Notes: generated by a model from the sequence alone, not told the origin. A DNA stretch of 64,000 nucleotides from Chitinophagales bacterium (GCA_947452995.1 CANGEV010000008.1:46780-110779), one strand, 5' to 3'. Positions 27,737 to 36,866 are shown, numbered from the stretch's first letter. Made by a program: numbers and translations.

Positions 27737-28723
27737 TTAGGAAAGTGGCATCACATATTTTTGTTGCGGGTTCATTAGGGCTGTACGCACCCAACGACCA
27801 TGATCTTCCACCCAGCGACGAACGGCTAATCTTTCTGCGTTGCATGGGCCATTTCCATTGATAGTTGCATAAAATTCATCCCAATTTGGATCACTGAATT
27901 CCCAAACACCTTCGGCATTTTTCTTCAAATTCGGGTCTGGAAAATCGACCCCTAGTTCTCTGATTTTTGGAACGTATTGATCTAGAAATTGATTACGCAT
28001 ATCATCGTTACTCGCCAACTTAATTTTCCAACGCATTAGCTTATTAGAGTGAACAGATGCTTTATCACTTGGCCCGAAGAAGTGAATAATAGGACGATAC
28101 CAACGATTCAATGCTTCTTGTAATTCGGCACGTTGCGCAGGTGTTCCTGTGGCCAAGTAAACCATTGCGTCATGACCTTGTTTCAAGTGGAAAGATTCTT
28201 CGTAACAAATACGGTCGAGTGCACGACAATAAGGGCCATAAGAACCTTTTGAATTTATGACTTGGTTGACGATTGCGGCGCCATCGATTAAGAAACCAAT
28301 TACTGCGATGTCCGACCATGTCAAGGCTGGATAATTAAATACGTTAGAGTATTTTGACTTACCGCTTAGCAAGTCGTTAATCATTTCTTCACGTGTTTTA
28401 CCAAGCGTTTCTGCGGCATTATAAAGTAGATGCGCGTGACCAATTTCATCTTGTACCTTGGCTATTAAAGCAAGCTTACGTTTGAAATTTGGAGCACGGG
28501 TAATCCATGTTCCTTCTGGTAATGCACCAATCACTTCACTGTGTGCATGTTGTTCAATCATTCGGATTAATTGACGGCGATATTCGGAAGGCATCCAATC
28601 ATGTGGTTCGATTTTCTCTCCGCGATCAATGCGTGCTTCAAATTCCGCCAATAATTCCTCGTTTTCTGGGCGTTCAGCCATTGCTTTTGCCTCTTCAGGC
28701 GTCATATATGCGTTACCGTACAT
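27737..28723 (-). CDS. paaA: 1,2-phenylacetyl-CoA epoxidase subunit A (PaaA)
   Basis: A 328-residue ferritin-like di-iron oxygenase subunit. It has [23 protein letters not shown] and [14 protein letters not shown], the two ExxH metal motifs, plus the [16 protein letters not shown] and [13 protein letters not shown] segments typical of PaaA. In other bacteria PaaA works with PaaC, B, D and E to epoxidise phenylacetyl-CoA. Here none of the other paa genes is adjacent: upstream is a phosphatase and downstream lpxD. The function is therefore uncertain unless the partners lie elsewhere. A TATATTCG promoter-like element lies upstream at 28771-28778. Confidence 0.93.
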   Translation of the reverse strand: MYGNAYMTPEEAKAMAERPENEELLAEFEARIDRGEKIEPHDWMPSEYRRQLIRMIEQHAHSEVIGALPEGTWITRAPNFKRKLALIAKVQDEIGHAHLLYNAAETLGKTREEMINDLLSGKSKYSNVFNYPALTWSDIAVIGFLIDGAAIVNQVINSKGSYGPYCRALDRICYEESFHLKQGHDAMVYLATGTPAQRAELQEALNRWYRPIIHFFGPSDKASVHSNKLMRWKIKLASNDDMRNQFLDQYVPKIRELGVDFPDPNLKKNAEGVWEFSDPNWDEFYATINGNGPCNAERLAVRRWVEDHGRWVRTALMNPQQKYVMPLS

Positions 28724-28770
28724 AGGTAATGAGTTTTAGATTTAACGTATAAACGAACTAAATTGTTTTG

Positions 28771-28778
28771 CGAATATA
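28771..28778 (-). promoter_or_regulatory. Putative -7 element TATATTCG for paaA
   Basis: Read on the minus strand, TATATTCG followed by C resembles the Bacteroidota -7 variant TAnnTTcG. It lies 47 bases before the paaA ATG and just downstream of the phosphatase stop codon, suggesting that paaA has its own promoter. Confidence 0.35.
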
Positions 28779-28779
28779 A

Positions 28780-30486
28780 TCATTTGTGGCGCTTTCTTAT
28801 ATGACTTCGCTCACCTTGTTTGATTCTTTGCCTAAACACTATCGGTTTTCCTATAACAGCACTTGGTAAAGGCACGCGCAATTGTGTTGAAAGGGTAGGA
28901 GCGATATCGCAAATGCTTACTGGTTCAAAATATATACGGGAAGGAATATGCATTCCCCACCAAAGCAGAGGAACATGCGTATCGTAGCTGTAAGCGGCAC
29001 CGTGAGAAGTCCCCTTTTCCATGTTTTCAATCCAATTTGGTCGGTAGACAATAACAATATCCCCGCTGCGGTTAGGAAATATTCCGAGACTGATTTTATT
29101 ACGTAGTTCTTGAGGAAGGTTTTCTAAACCTTGATTTCTTAAATCGACCACACGTTCTAAGCCTTCGAACAAATGACTATCGAAGAAGCTGGAAATGGTA
29201 GCAGTTACAAATCTGGCTTCAAGCCCTCTTTCTGCGATTAAAGTTCTGTTCAAAAAGATTTGCTGATTTTCATAACTGACAATCCATTCACCTTTACCTA
29301 GCTTTTGTTGAAGATAGTTTTTTAAAGAGTCGATAATTGGTTTGGTTTTTATCACTCCTCCAGGTAAGCCTTGTGCTTGTAAGAACCCAGGGACCTCACT
29401 CGCACCGTGGTCGGCTGTTAAAAATACCAATACATTTTCCTTTCCGAAATGTTGATCCAGATAGGTTAAAATACTGTCGATATCTTGATCGAGTTGAATA
29501 TAAGTGTCTTCTACCTCTAGGCTTGATGGACCGAATAAATGACCGACATAATCAGTAGAAGAGAAACTAATACTTAAAAAATCAGTTTGATTTGATTTTC
29601 CTAGTTGCTCATTTTCTAGAGCTTCTATAGCAAGTTGACGTGTGAGGTGATTTCCGAAGGGTGTTGCCCGAATTATTTCAGCACCGACAGTGGCGTTTCT
29701 ACTAAGATGATGTGGAAAGGCGGAATTATTATCGAAGATGAATTTGTTTTCCCAAGTATTTGAATCTGGACAAAGTTTAGCGTTCACATATTCAGAAATG
29801 GGCTTGCTCAAATTCCAATCGGTATGTGCGTATTTATCTGCGAAATGTTGATTGTTGAAGGCTTGTACCCATTCCGGCAAACGCGTCATATAGAAGGTAC
29901 TTGAAATCCAATTACCAGTAGTTCCATCGAACCAATAAGCGGCATTAGCTAGATGACCAGCAGGCAATATCGCACCACGATCTTTGAGCGCAATACCAAT
30001 GACCTTGGAGTGTAGGTTGTTGCTTAGCTTAAGTTCATCACTGATAGTTGTAGCTAAAAGATTTTTAGGAGACATTTGACCGACGCTACTGGTACTACTT
30101 CCAATGGTGCGTACTGTTGAGTCGTTTACGCAGTAGGTTTCTTTATGTAAAAGATAGTCGTACCAATCATTACCAGCGATACCGTGGAAAGCAGGTGTAG
30201 TACCTGTAAATATGGATGCATGACCAGGGGCAGTATAGGTAGGAATATAATTGTAGAAGGTGTTTACGCAATTCGTTCCCTCACGCATTAGTCTATTGAA
30301 ACCATTTTTTCCGAAATGTTTATGAAAGCGCTGTAGATAATCGAATTTCATTTGATCCACCACAATGCCAACCACTAAGCGGGGTTTTTTATTTGGTTTG
30401 GGAGCTATGCTATGATGCGGTTGTGCATAGCAGATAATTGGAATACATAATAAAGACCAACTGAGAATTAGTTTATTTAAACGCAT
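28780..30486 (-). CDS. Exported PafA-like alkaline phosphatase
   Basis: A 568-residue alkaline-phosphatase-superfamily enzyme with a signal peptide (MRLNKLILSWSLLCIPIICYAQ). The metal-binding VVGIVVDQMKFDYL is followed by TYTAPGHASIFTG, whose Thr85 aligns with the PafA nucleophile, and GNDWYD with Asn106, exactly the 21-residue spacing of PafA T79/N100. FLTADHGASEVPG and GTSHGAAYSYDTHVPLLWWG supply the remaining metal ligands. PafA is a periplasmic, calcium-stimulated phosphomonoesterase common in Bacteroidota. The start overlaps the end of mtgA by 14 bases, so the two are coupled. Confidence 0.92.
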   Translation of the reverse strand: MRLNKLILSWSLLCIPIICYAQPHHSIAPKPNKKPRLVVGIVVDQMKFDYLQRFHKHFGKNGFNRLMREGTNCVNTFYNYIPTYTAPGHASIFTGTTPAFHGIAGNDWYDYLLHKETYCVNDSTVRTIGSSTSSVGQMSPKNLLATTISDELKLSNNLHSKVIGIALKDRGAILPAGHLANAAYWFDGTTGNWISSTFYMTRLPEWVQAFNNQHFADKYAHTDWNLSKPISEYVNAKLCPDSNTWENKFIFDNNSAFPHHLSRNATVGAEIIRATPFGNHLTRQLAIEALENEQLGKSNQTDFLSISFSSTDYVGHLFGPSSLEVEDTYIQLDQDIDSILTYLDQHFGKENVLVFLTADHGASEVPGFLQAQGLPGGVIKTKPIIDSLKNYLQQKLGKGEWIVSYENQQIFLNRTLIAERGLEARFVTATISSFFDSHLFEGLERVVDLRNQGLENLPQELRNKISLGIFPNRSGDIVIVYRPNWIENMEKGTSHGAAYSYDTHVPLLWWGMHIPSRIYFEPVSICDIAPTLSTQLRVPLPSAVIGKPIVFRQRIKQGERSHIRKRHK

Positions 30487-31168
30487 CGTACATGTATTGC
30501 GGGTGATATGAGATTAATAGAGCGATTTGCGATTGACGCAAGAGAACATATCCAGAAGGATATTTAGCAGAAAATCGTCTAGGGTTAGGTAATACTGCTG
30601 CCAAACGAGCGCATTGGTAACGGTTTAAATTTTTTGCGCTCGTACGAAAACAATGACGAGAAGCGGCTTCAATACCAAAACGATTATCGTTTTGCTCCAC
30701 CACATTCAGATAAACTTCCATGATTCTTTTCTTCGACCAGAATAATTCAATAAGTACTGTGAAGTACGCTTCAAATCCTTTGCGAATAAAGTTTCTAGAG
30801 GGAAAGAGGAAAACATTTTTTGCGACTTGCTGTGAAATGGTACTAGCGCCAATCTTTTTTTTATGTGTCTCATTATATTTAACGGCACGATTGATGGCGT
30901 CGAAGTCGAAGCCATGATGTGTTAAGAAGTTATCATCTTCACTCGACATAACGGCTATCGGCATGTATTTTGAGATGTCTTCTATATCTGTCCATTCTTT
31001 ATAGATCGACTTATCTTGTTCATCAGAAAACCAAAGGCTGACTTGACGTTGCGCCATTAAGAAGGTGAATGGTGGGTTTATCCACCGCAATGCGATTACC
31101 CAAACAAAGGTTAGGATAATAAACCATTTTAGGATTTGTAAAGCGATTTTAGCAATTCTCAAGGCCAT
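30473..31168 (-). CDS. mtgA: Monofunctional peptidoglycan transglycosylase
   Basis: A 231-residue GT51 transglycosylase with one N-terminal membrane helix (about residues 12-28). The motifs are present in order: AVMSSEDDNFLTHHGFDF (catalytic Glu), KKKIGASTISQQVAKNVFL, RNFIRKGFEAYFTVLIELFWSKKRIMEVYLNVVEQ and ARLAAVLPNPRRFS. It polymerises lipid II glycan strands at the outer face of the inner membrane. No transpeptidase domain is present. It is the first gene of a two-gene unit with the phosphatase and is divergent from sdpR. Confidence 0.95.
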   Translation of the reverse strand: MALRIAKIALQILKWFIILTFVWVIALRWINPPFTFLMAQRQVSLWFSDEQDKSIYKEWTDIEDISKYMPIAVMSSEDDNFLTHHGFDFDAINRAVKYNETHKKKIGASTISQQVAKNVFLFPSRNFIRKGFEAYFTVLIELFWSKKRIMEVYLNVVEQNDNRFGIEAASRHCFRTSAKNLNRYQCARLAAVLPNPRRFSAKYPSGYVLLRQSQIALLISYHPQYMYDAFK

Positions 31169-31194
31169 AGTGCGAAATTATAAAAAGCAAAGTA

Positions 31195-31224
31195 TTTGTT
31201 GGATTAAAAAATAGTGTACCTTTG
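31195..31224 (+). promoter_or_regulatory. Promoter of the sdpR-sdpI operon
   Basis: TTTG at 31195-31198 and TACCTTTG at 31217-31224 are separated by 18 bases, close to the Bacteroidota consensus TTTG-N19-TAnnTTTG. The sdpR ATG follows 31 bases later. Confidence 0.75.
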
Positions 31225-31227
31225 TAT

Positions 31228-31243
31228 TTAGACAAGTGTCTAA
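31228..31243. promoter_or_regulatory. Putative SdpR (ArsR-family) operator
   Basis: TTAGACA-AG-TGTCTAA is an inverted repeat with seven-base arms placed three bases after the -7 element, covering the expected transcription start. Position and symmetry fit an autorepressor site for the ArsR-family protein encoded directly downstream. Confidence 0.65.
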
Positions 31244-31255
31244 TTAATAGAAAGG

Positions 31256-31528
31256 ATGAATCAAATTTTTAAGGCTTTGGGTGATCCAACTCGTCGTGAG
31301 ATATTAGAGATATTACGCGAGCGTGATTTCTCTGCAGGCGAGATTGCGGATCGTTTTTCTTTTTCGAAGCCGACGATTTCACATCATCTGGAATTACTTC
31401 ATCAGGCAGGTTTAGTACGTCGATACAAAGAAGGACAGTTTGTTTATTATGCCTTGTACACTACAGTGTTACAAGAGGCCTTTGCGTGGATGATTAGCAT
31501 TAATGATAAGAAAAAGAATAAGAAATAA
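31256..31528 (+). CDS. sdpR: SdpR-like ArsR family repressor
   Basis: A 90-residue winged-helix repressor: MNQIFKALGDPTRREILEILRERDFSAGEIADRF, then the recognition helix SKPTISHHLELLHQAGLVRRYKEGQFVYYALYTTVLQE. It lacks the metal-binding cysteines of ArsR/SmtB sensors, and its sequence is closest to the SdpR autorepressor, which in Bacillus is sequestered at the membrane by SdpI. It lies one base before an SdpI-family gene, and a matching palindromic operator lies at its transcription start. No sdpC-type toxin gene is nearby. Confidence 0.9.
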   Translation: MNQIFKALGDPTRREILEILRERDFSAGEIADRFSFSKPTISHHLELLHQAGLVRRYKEGQFVYYALYTTVLQEAFAWMISINDKKKNKK

Positions 31529-31529
31529 A

Positions 31530-32204
31530 ATGATGGAACACAGTAATCCTAAGTTTAGCCCGAATAAATGGCAAGAAGCAATGTTGTTGCTTTTAATTTT
31601 AATACCTGCAGTATTCTATTTCATCTTGCGAGATAAAATGCCAGCGCAGATTCCAACGCATTGGGGTGCTGATGGCAAGCCAAATGATTATTCATCTCCA
31701 TTGGGTGCACTAGCATTATCCTTAGGTGTTGGTGTTTTCGTCTGGGGAATCACATTAATTGCTCCTATTCTTGATCCTAAGCGAAAAACCTATCAATTAG
31801 GACCGGATGTTTATTTCAAAATACGATTTACAATACATTTGTTTCTTTCGATTGTTATTTCTGCTTCTTTTTTAATAGGAGCGGGTTACAATTTTTCAAT
31901 GGGTAAAATTGTCATCGGAGGCATGATGTTATTATTTACTATACTTGGAAATTTTATCGCCAATATTCCGCCATCTTATTCCTTCGGCATTCGTTTGCCA
32001 TGGACATTAAACAGTGAAAGTAATTGGCGAAAAACACATCGTTTGGCGGCTAAATTATGGACTGGGATTGGATTGATTGGATTTATTTTAATCCTCGTAT
32101 TGCCTGAAATTTATTTTCCGTACTTAATATTTGTTTGTCTTGGAATGATGGTTGGAGTACCAATGATAATGTCTATTTATTGGTATAAAACGGACAAAGA
32201 ATAG
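31530..32204 (+). CDS. sdpI: SdpI family membrane protein
   Basis: A 224-residue integral membrane protein with about six helices. The DUF1648 signature near the start (AVFYFILRDKMPAQIPTHWGADGKPNDY) and the C-terminal SdpI part (NFIANIPPSYSFGIRLPWTLNSESNWRKTHRLAAKLWTGIGLIGF) match SdpI, the Bacillus immunity and signal protein. Here it probably sequesters SdpR when a membrane-active signal is present. The ATG at 31530, one base after the sdpR stop, is preferred over one at 31503 that would overlap sdpR. Confidence 0.9.
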   Translation: MMEHSNPKFSPNKWQEAMLLLLILIPAVFYFILRDKMPAQIPTHWGADGKPNDYSSPLGALALSLGVGVFVWGITLIAPILDPKRKTYQLGPDVYFKIRFTIHLFLSIVISASFLIGAGYNFSMGKIVIGGMMLLFTILGNFIANIPPSYSFGIRLPWTLNSESNWRKTHRLAAKLWTGIGLIGFILILVLPEIYFPYLIFVCLGMMVGVPMIMSIYWYKTDKE

Positions 32205-32253
32205 CAGCTTACGCAATCTGTATATTAAGCCAAAAAAATAGGCCTAAATTCAG

Positions 32254-32261
32254 TATATTCG
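32254..32261 (+). promoter_or_regulatory. Putative -7 element TATATTCG for ileS
   Basis: TATATTCG followed by C resembles the Bacteroidota -7 element and lies 19 bases before the ileS ATG, giving a very short leader. No T-box structure is possible in this space. Confidence 0.4.
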
Positions 32262-32280
32262 CGACTTATATTCTATAAAT

Positions 32281-35200
32281 ATGTCAGTGAAATATCCCGA
32301 GTTTAAGTTTTTAGATTTTACAGCAGTTGAGTCAGAGGTAAATACCTATTGGGAGACTGCAAAAGTATTCGAACGTAGTATTCGTGAACGTGCGGATTCA
32401 CCTTCTTTTGTTTTTTACGAGGGCCCTCCAAGTGCGAATGGTGTTCCTGGGATTCACCACGTGATGGGTCGAACGATTAAAGATTTATTTTGTCGTTATA
32501 AAACCATGCAAGGGTTTAAAGTAAATCGTAAAGCTGGTTGGGATACGCATGGCTTACCTGTGGAACTTGGTGTTGAAAAAACATTAGGTATCACGAAGGA
32601 GGATATTGGAAAGAAAATTTCTGTAGAGGAGTACAATCAAAAGTGTAGGGAAGAGGTCATGAAGTATCAGGATAAGTGGGAAGCACTTACACGTATGATG
32701 GGGTATTGGGTTGATTTGAAAGATCCGTATGTCACGTATGATAATAATTATATTGAGTCGCTTTGGTGGATCTTACAACAGTTTTACAAAAAAGATTTAT
32801 TGTATAAAGGTTTAACCATTCAGCCTTATTCACCGGCAGCAGGTACAGGATTGAGTTCGCATGAATTGAATCAACCAGGATGTTATAAGCAGGTGAAGGA
32901 TACAACCGCCGTGGCTATGTTTGAATTGCTGTCAGCATCACAAGCCAATCATCCTTTATTATCCAAATTCTCTGGCGCTGTACATATTTTAGCGTGGACA
33001 ACCACCCCATGGACTTTGCCTTCGAATACAGCCTTAGCTGTCGGAGCAAATATTGAATATGTCGTTATTGAAACGATTAATGTCTACACAGCTCAACTTT
33101 GCAAAGTGGTATGCGCAAAGGCCTTAGTTTCAAAGCATTTCAAGGCGGAAGGTGAAAATGTCGACTTCGCAACATACAAGCCTGGCGATAAAGTAGTGCC
33201 TTGGAAGCTAATTGCAGAATTAAAAGGGGCTGATTTAGTCGGTTTGGAATATCAGCAACTCTTGTCATTTGAGGCGAATAAAAAGGAATGTTTAGAAGGA
33301 GCATCAGAAGCATGGCGTGTGATTGCTGGTGATTTCGTAACGACAGAAGATGGAACAGGTATTGTACATATTGCGCCGAGTTTTGGTGCAGATGATTTTC
33401 GTGTTGCTAAGCAGAATGGGATAGGAGCATTAACGATGGTAGATCGTCGTGGTAAATTTTTGGCAGGCATTCAAGATGGTGTTTATTTGTTTGGGGAGGA
33501 ATATGTGAAAGAAGCCTACCTGACGGATGAAGAAAAGCAAGCTGCTTTTCAGCAACAAAAGCAGGTTTTAGAAGCTGCTAACAAAGTGAAAGAGTTAAAG
33601 GCTTATTTGAGTGTAGACACACGTATTGTTTTGAAGTTGCAGGAGGAAGGAAAGTTATTCAAGAAAGAAAACTATGAGCACAGTTATCCGCATTGTTGGC
33701 GTACCGACAAGCCGGTTCTTTATTATCCTTTAGATTCATGGTTTATTGCAGTTACGAAGGTGAAGGAGAGTATGGTGGCAAAAAACAAAACGATTAATTG
33801 GAAGCCTGAAGCAACAGGAACAGGACGTTTTGGGAATTGGTTAGAAAATGCGAATGATTGGAATTTAAGTCGTTCACGTTTTTGGGGAACTCCATTACCT
33901 ATTTGGCGTACTGAAGATGGAAGTGAAGAATTGGTCATTGGATCTTTGCAACAGCTGACGGAAGAATATAAAAAGGCACAAGTCGCAGGATTAAACGCAG
34001 AGAATAATTTTGTCTTGAAAGAAAATGGTTTGTTGGATATTGATTTACATAAGCCATTTGTAGATAAAGTGATCCTTCTTTCTTCTAAGGGAGAACCAAT
34101 GAAACGTGAAGCGGATTTGATTGATGTCTGGTTTGATAGTGGTGCGATGCCTTTAGCACAATGGCATTATCCGTTCGAGAACGAGACTACCTTTACCCAA
34201 CAATACCCTGCAGATTTCATTGCAGAGGGTGTCGATCAAACACGCGGTTGGTTTTATACTTTACATGCAATTGCGGTGATGTTGCATGAAATCGATCCGG
34301 TAAAATATCCTGGCATTGCATATAAGAATGTAGTGAGCAATGGTTTGGTTTTGGATAAGGATGGCAATAAAATGAGTAAGCGTTTGGGTAATGCGGTGGA
34401 TCCTTTTACCACTTTACCAAAATATGGTGCTGATTCTGTGCGTTGGTATATGGTAGAGAATGCAAATCCGTGGGACAACTTGAAATTTGATCCAGCAGGT
34501 GTTGATGAAACACGTCGTAAGTTTTTTGGCACTTTATATAATACCTATAGTTTCTTTGCGCTGTATGCAAATGTGGATGGGTTTAATTATAAGGAGGCGG
34601 AAATAGCTTTGCATGAGCGCCCTGAAATTGATCGTTGGATTATTTCGCTATTAAATACGTTAAAGGGCGAGGTAAAGGATGCTTTTGAAGATTATGAACC
34701 TACCAAAGCGGCACGTGCTATTCAAACTTTTGTTGATGAGCACTTAAGTAACTGGTACGTACGTTTGTGTCGTCGCCGTTTTTGGAAAGGGGAATATGCC
34801 GCTGATAAAATTGCAGCGTATCAGACTTTATATCAATGTTTGGAAACCATAAGCAGATTAATGTCGCCTATAGCACCATTTTTTGGAGAATGGTTGTATC
34901 GTAACCTCAACCAAACAACCCAGTTGAATGCGGTCGACTCTGTTCACTTAACAACTTTCCCTTCCATCGATTTTTCGTCAATAGATAAAGCATTGGAAGA
35001 AAGAATGCAAATGGCTCAAGATGTTTCTTCTTTAGTGTTGTCATTACGAAAAAAGGTGAATATAAAAGTACGTCAACCTTTGCAGCAAATCTTAGTTCCT
35101 TCTTTGAGCGAACATTTTACGGAACAGCTGACGAAAGTAGAGGCGTTGATTCTTAGTGAATTGAATGTCAAGGAGTTAAAAGTTATTACCGAAGATTCAG

Positions 35201-35733
35201 GAGTTATTAAGAAGAAAATCAAGGCTAATTTCAAATCTTTAGGCGCACGTTTAGGGGCTAAGATGAAAGGGGCTGCTGCTGCTATAGCTTTACTTAATCA
35301 GCAAGAAATCAATACATTAGAACGCTCCGGACAGTTGGCGATACAAGTTGACGGAGAAGAAATCCACATTTCTATGCAAGATGTGGAAATTTTGGCTGAA
35401 GATTTGGCAGGATGGCAGGTGGCAACAAAGGGTGGTCTGACCGTTGCTTTGGATATTACGATTAGTCAAACACTTGAAAATGAAGGTATTGCACGCGAGT
35501 TAATTAATCAAATCCAACGTATTAGAAAGGATATCGACCTGAAGGTGACCGATCGCATAAATGTTACCTTAGCGCAAAATACTTTAATGGAAAATGCAAT
35601 AAATGAATTTTCCGCTTATATTTGTGCCGAAATTTTAGCAGACAAACTCACATTAAGCGACGGAGTAATTTCCGACCAAGCGATTGATATTAATGAGACA
35701 ACGCTAAAAATTATTGTCCAACCTTTAAATTAG
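32281..35733 (+). CDS. ileS: Isoleucyl-tRNA synthetase
   Basis: A 1150-residue class I synthetase. FYEGPPSANGVPGIHHVMGRTIKDLFCRYKTMQG contains the HIGH-type site, AWTTTPWTLPSNTALAVG begins the CP1 editing domain, PHCWRTDKPVLYY is the conserved post-editing motif, and DKDGNKMSKRLGN carries KMSKR at about residues 697-701. Its length and C-terminal domain (GGLTVALDITISQTLENEGIARELINQIQRIRK) are of the longer, eukaryote-like IleRS type. It lies six bases upstream of the DksA-like gene, so the two are probably cotranscribed. Confidence 0.97.
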   Translation: MSVKYPEFKFLDFTAVESEVNTYWETAKVFERSIRERADSPSFVFYEGPPSANGVPGIHHVMGRTIKDLFCRYKTMQGFKVNRKAGWDTHGLPVELGVEKTLGITKEDIGKKISVEEYNQKCREEVMKYQDKWEALTRMMGYWVDLKDPYVTYDNNYIESLWWILQQFYKKDLLYKGLTIQPYSPAAGTGLSSHELNQPGCYKQVKDTTAVAMFELLSASQANHPLLSKFSGAVHILAWTTTPWTLPSNTALAVGANIEYVVIETINVYTAQLCKVVCAKALVSKHFKAEGENVDFATYKPGDKVVPWKLIAELKGADLVGLEYQQLLSFEANKKECLEGASEAWRVIAGDFVTTEDGTGIVHIAPSFGADDFRVAKQNGIGALTMVDRRGKFLAGIQDGVYLFGEEYVKEAYLTDEEKQAAFQQQKQVLEAANKVKELKAYLSVDTRIVLKLQEEGKLFKKENYEHSYPHCWRTDKPVLYYPLDSWFIAVTKVKESMVAKNKTINWKPEATGTGRFGNWLENANDWNLSRSRFWGTPLPIWRTEDGSEELVIGSLQQLTEEYKKAQVAGLNAENNFVLKENGLLDIDLHKPFVDKVILLSSKGEPMKREADLIDVWFDSGAMPLAQWHYPFENETTFTQQYPADFIAEGVDQTRGWFYTLHAIAVMLHEIDPVKYPGIAYKNVVSNGLVLDKDGNKMSKRLGNAVDPFTTLPKYGADSVRWYMVENANPWDNLKFDPAGVDETRRKFFGTLYNTYSFFALYANVDGFNYKEAEIALHERPEIDRWIISLLNTLKGEVKDAFEDYEPTKAARAIQTFVDEHLSNWYVRLCRRRFWKGEYAADKIAAYQTLYQCLETISRLMSPIAPFFGEWLYRNLNQTTQLNAVDSVHLTTFPSIDFSSIDKALEERMQMAQDVSSLVLSLRKKVNIKVRQPLQQILVPSLSEHFTEQLTKVEALILSELNVKELKVITEDSGVIKKKIKANFKSLGARLGAKMKGAAAAIALLNQQEINTLERSGQLAIQVDGEEIHISMQDVEILAEDLAGWQVATKGGLTVALDITISQTLENEGIARELINQIQRIRKDIDLKVTDRINVTLAQNTLMENAINEFSAYICAEILADKLTLSDGVISDQAIDINETTLKIIVQPLN

Positions 35734-35739
35734 TTTGCC

Positions 35740-36723
35740 ATGGCGAAAAAACCAGCAGCTAAAAAAACAGTTAGCAAACCGGCCCCTAAGAAGGCGGTTA
35801 AGCCTGTAGCAAAGAAAGCTTCAAAGCCAGCTCCAAAAGCAGCTCCGAAGAAAGCTTCAAAGCCAGCTCCAAAAGCAGCTCCAAAGAAGGCTTCAAAGCC
35901 AGCTCCAAAAGCAGCTCCTAAGAAGGCTTCAAAGCCAGCTCCGAAAGTAGCTCCAAAGAAAGCTTCAAAGCCAGCTCCAAAAGCAGCTCCGAAGAAGGCT
36001 TCAAAGCCTGCTCCAAAAGTAGCTCCAAAGAAAGCTACTAAGCCAGCTCCGAAAGCAGCACCAGTTAAAGCTACTAAGCCAGCTCCGAAAGCAGCACCGG
36101 TTAAAGCTACCAAGCCAGCTCCGAAAGCAGCACCGGTTAAAGCTACCAAGCCAGCTCCGAAAGCAGCACCGGTTAAAGCTACCAAGCCAGCTCCGAAAGC
36201 AGCTCCAGCTAAAACGGTGAAAGTAAACAATCAACCCTCTAAGTCATTTGCTCGTCCGGTTGAGAAAAAGCCTGAACCAATACCAATTTTAACACTTCCT
36301 GTTATCAAACGTGTTGGCCCAACGCCAATAAAACGTTCAACTGTTGATATTACCCGTACTCGTTATTCTGATCAAGAATTGAAGGATTTCAAAACGTTGA
36401 TTTCAGATAAATTAGAAAAGGCTAGAGCAGAATTGAAGCAAATCCAGACTAATATTACCAAGGAAGATGAAAACGGTACAGCCGATACTGAAAATCGTTT
36501 TGGTGGAATGGAAGATGGCGCAGGTACTCTAGAGCGCGAATATTTGAATCAAATGGCAACACGTTTAGGTACGTATATCGGGCATTTGGAAAAAGCCTTG
36601 ATGCGCATTGAAAACAAGACTTATGGTATTTGTCGTGTAACTGGCAAGTTAATCGCAAAAGAACGTTTGCTTGCAGTCCCGCACGCCACACTTAGTCTTG
36701 AAGCCAAAGAATTGCAGAATTAA
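35740..36723 (+). CDS. DksA/TraR family protein with long Lys/Ala/Pro repeat tail
   Basis: A 327-residue fusion. Residues 1-160 are basic low complexity, including 11 tandem copies of a 12-residue unit (KASKPAPKAAPK, later KATKPAPKAAPV) from residue 26. Residues about 205-327 are a DksA/TraR domain: RYSDQELKDFKTLISDKLEKARAELKQI, an acidic coiled-coil, MATRLGTYIGHLEKALMRIENKTYGICRVTGKLIAKERLLAVPHATLSLEAK. Only one of the four zinc cysteines remains (YGIC), which is common in Bacteroidota members. DksA proteins bind the RNA polymerase secondary channel; the tail resembles histone H1 and may bind nucleic acid. It follows ileS by six bases. Confidence 0.9.
   Translation: MAKKPAAKKTVSKPAPKKAVKPVAKKASKPAPKAAPKKASKPAPKAAPKKASKPAPKAAPKKASKPAPKVAPKKASKPAPKAAPKKASKPAPKVAPKKATKPAPKAAPVKATKPAPKAAPVKATKPAPKAAPVKATKPAPKAAPVKATKPAPKAAPAKTVKVNNQPSKSFARPVEKKPEPIPILTLPVIKRVGPTPIKRSTVDITRTRYSDQELKDFKTLISDKLEKARAELKQIQTNITKEDENGTADTENRFGGMEDGAGTLEREYLNQMATRLGTYIGHLEKALMRIENKTYGICRVTGKLIAKERLLAVPHATLSLEAKELQN
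35815..36210 (+). repeat. Tandem repeat, 11 x 36 bp, inside the DksA-like gene
   Basis: Eleven consecutive 36-base units encode KASKPAPKAAPK (six copies, two of them with V for A) and KATKPAPKAAP(V/A) (five copies). The two variants form blocks, so expansion occurred at least twice. Adjacent units are nearly identical at the DNA level (for example GCTCCGAAAGCAGCACCGG), which makes copy number likely to vary between strains. Confidence 0.95.
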
Positions 36724-36751
36724 TTTTTTTCTTTTTTTTATTTTTTTTTTG

Positions 36752-36785
36752 CCCTTCTCACCTCTGGTGGGAAGGGTTTTTTATG
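36752..36785 (+). terminator. Intrinsic terminator after the DksA-like gene
   Basis: The 11-base-pair stem CCCTTCTCACC/GGTGGGAAGGG (one G-T pair) closes a TCT loop and is followed by six T. Between the stop codon and the stem lies an unusual T-rich tract of about 28 bases. Confidence 0.88.
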
Positions 36786-36866
36786 GAAAAATTAAGATCT
36801 TTTCATCGTTAAAGTAGGTATTCAGTTAAGGGATTATTTGTAACTTTATAAACTTAAAAAAATAAC

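Noticed and set aside
35730..36230. Antisense open frame of 166 codons rich in Gly/Ala/Phe opposite the DksA-like repeat.
   Set aside because: It is the mirror of the KPAPKAAP repeat codons; composition follows from the repeat and there is no independent support.
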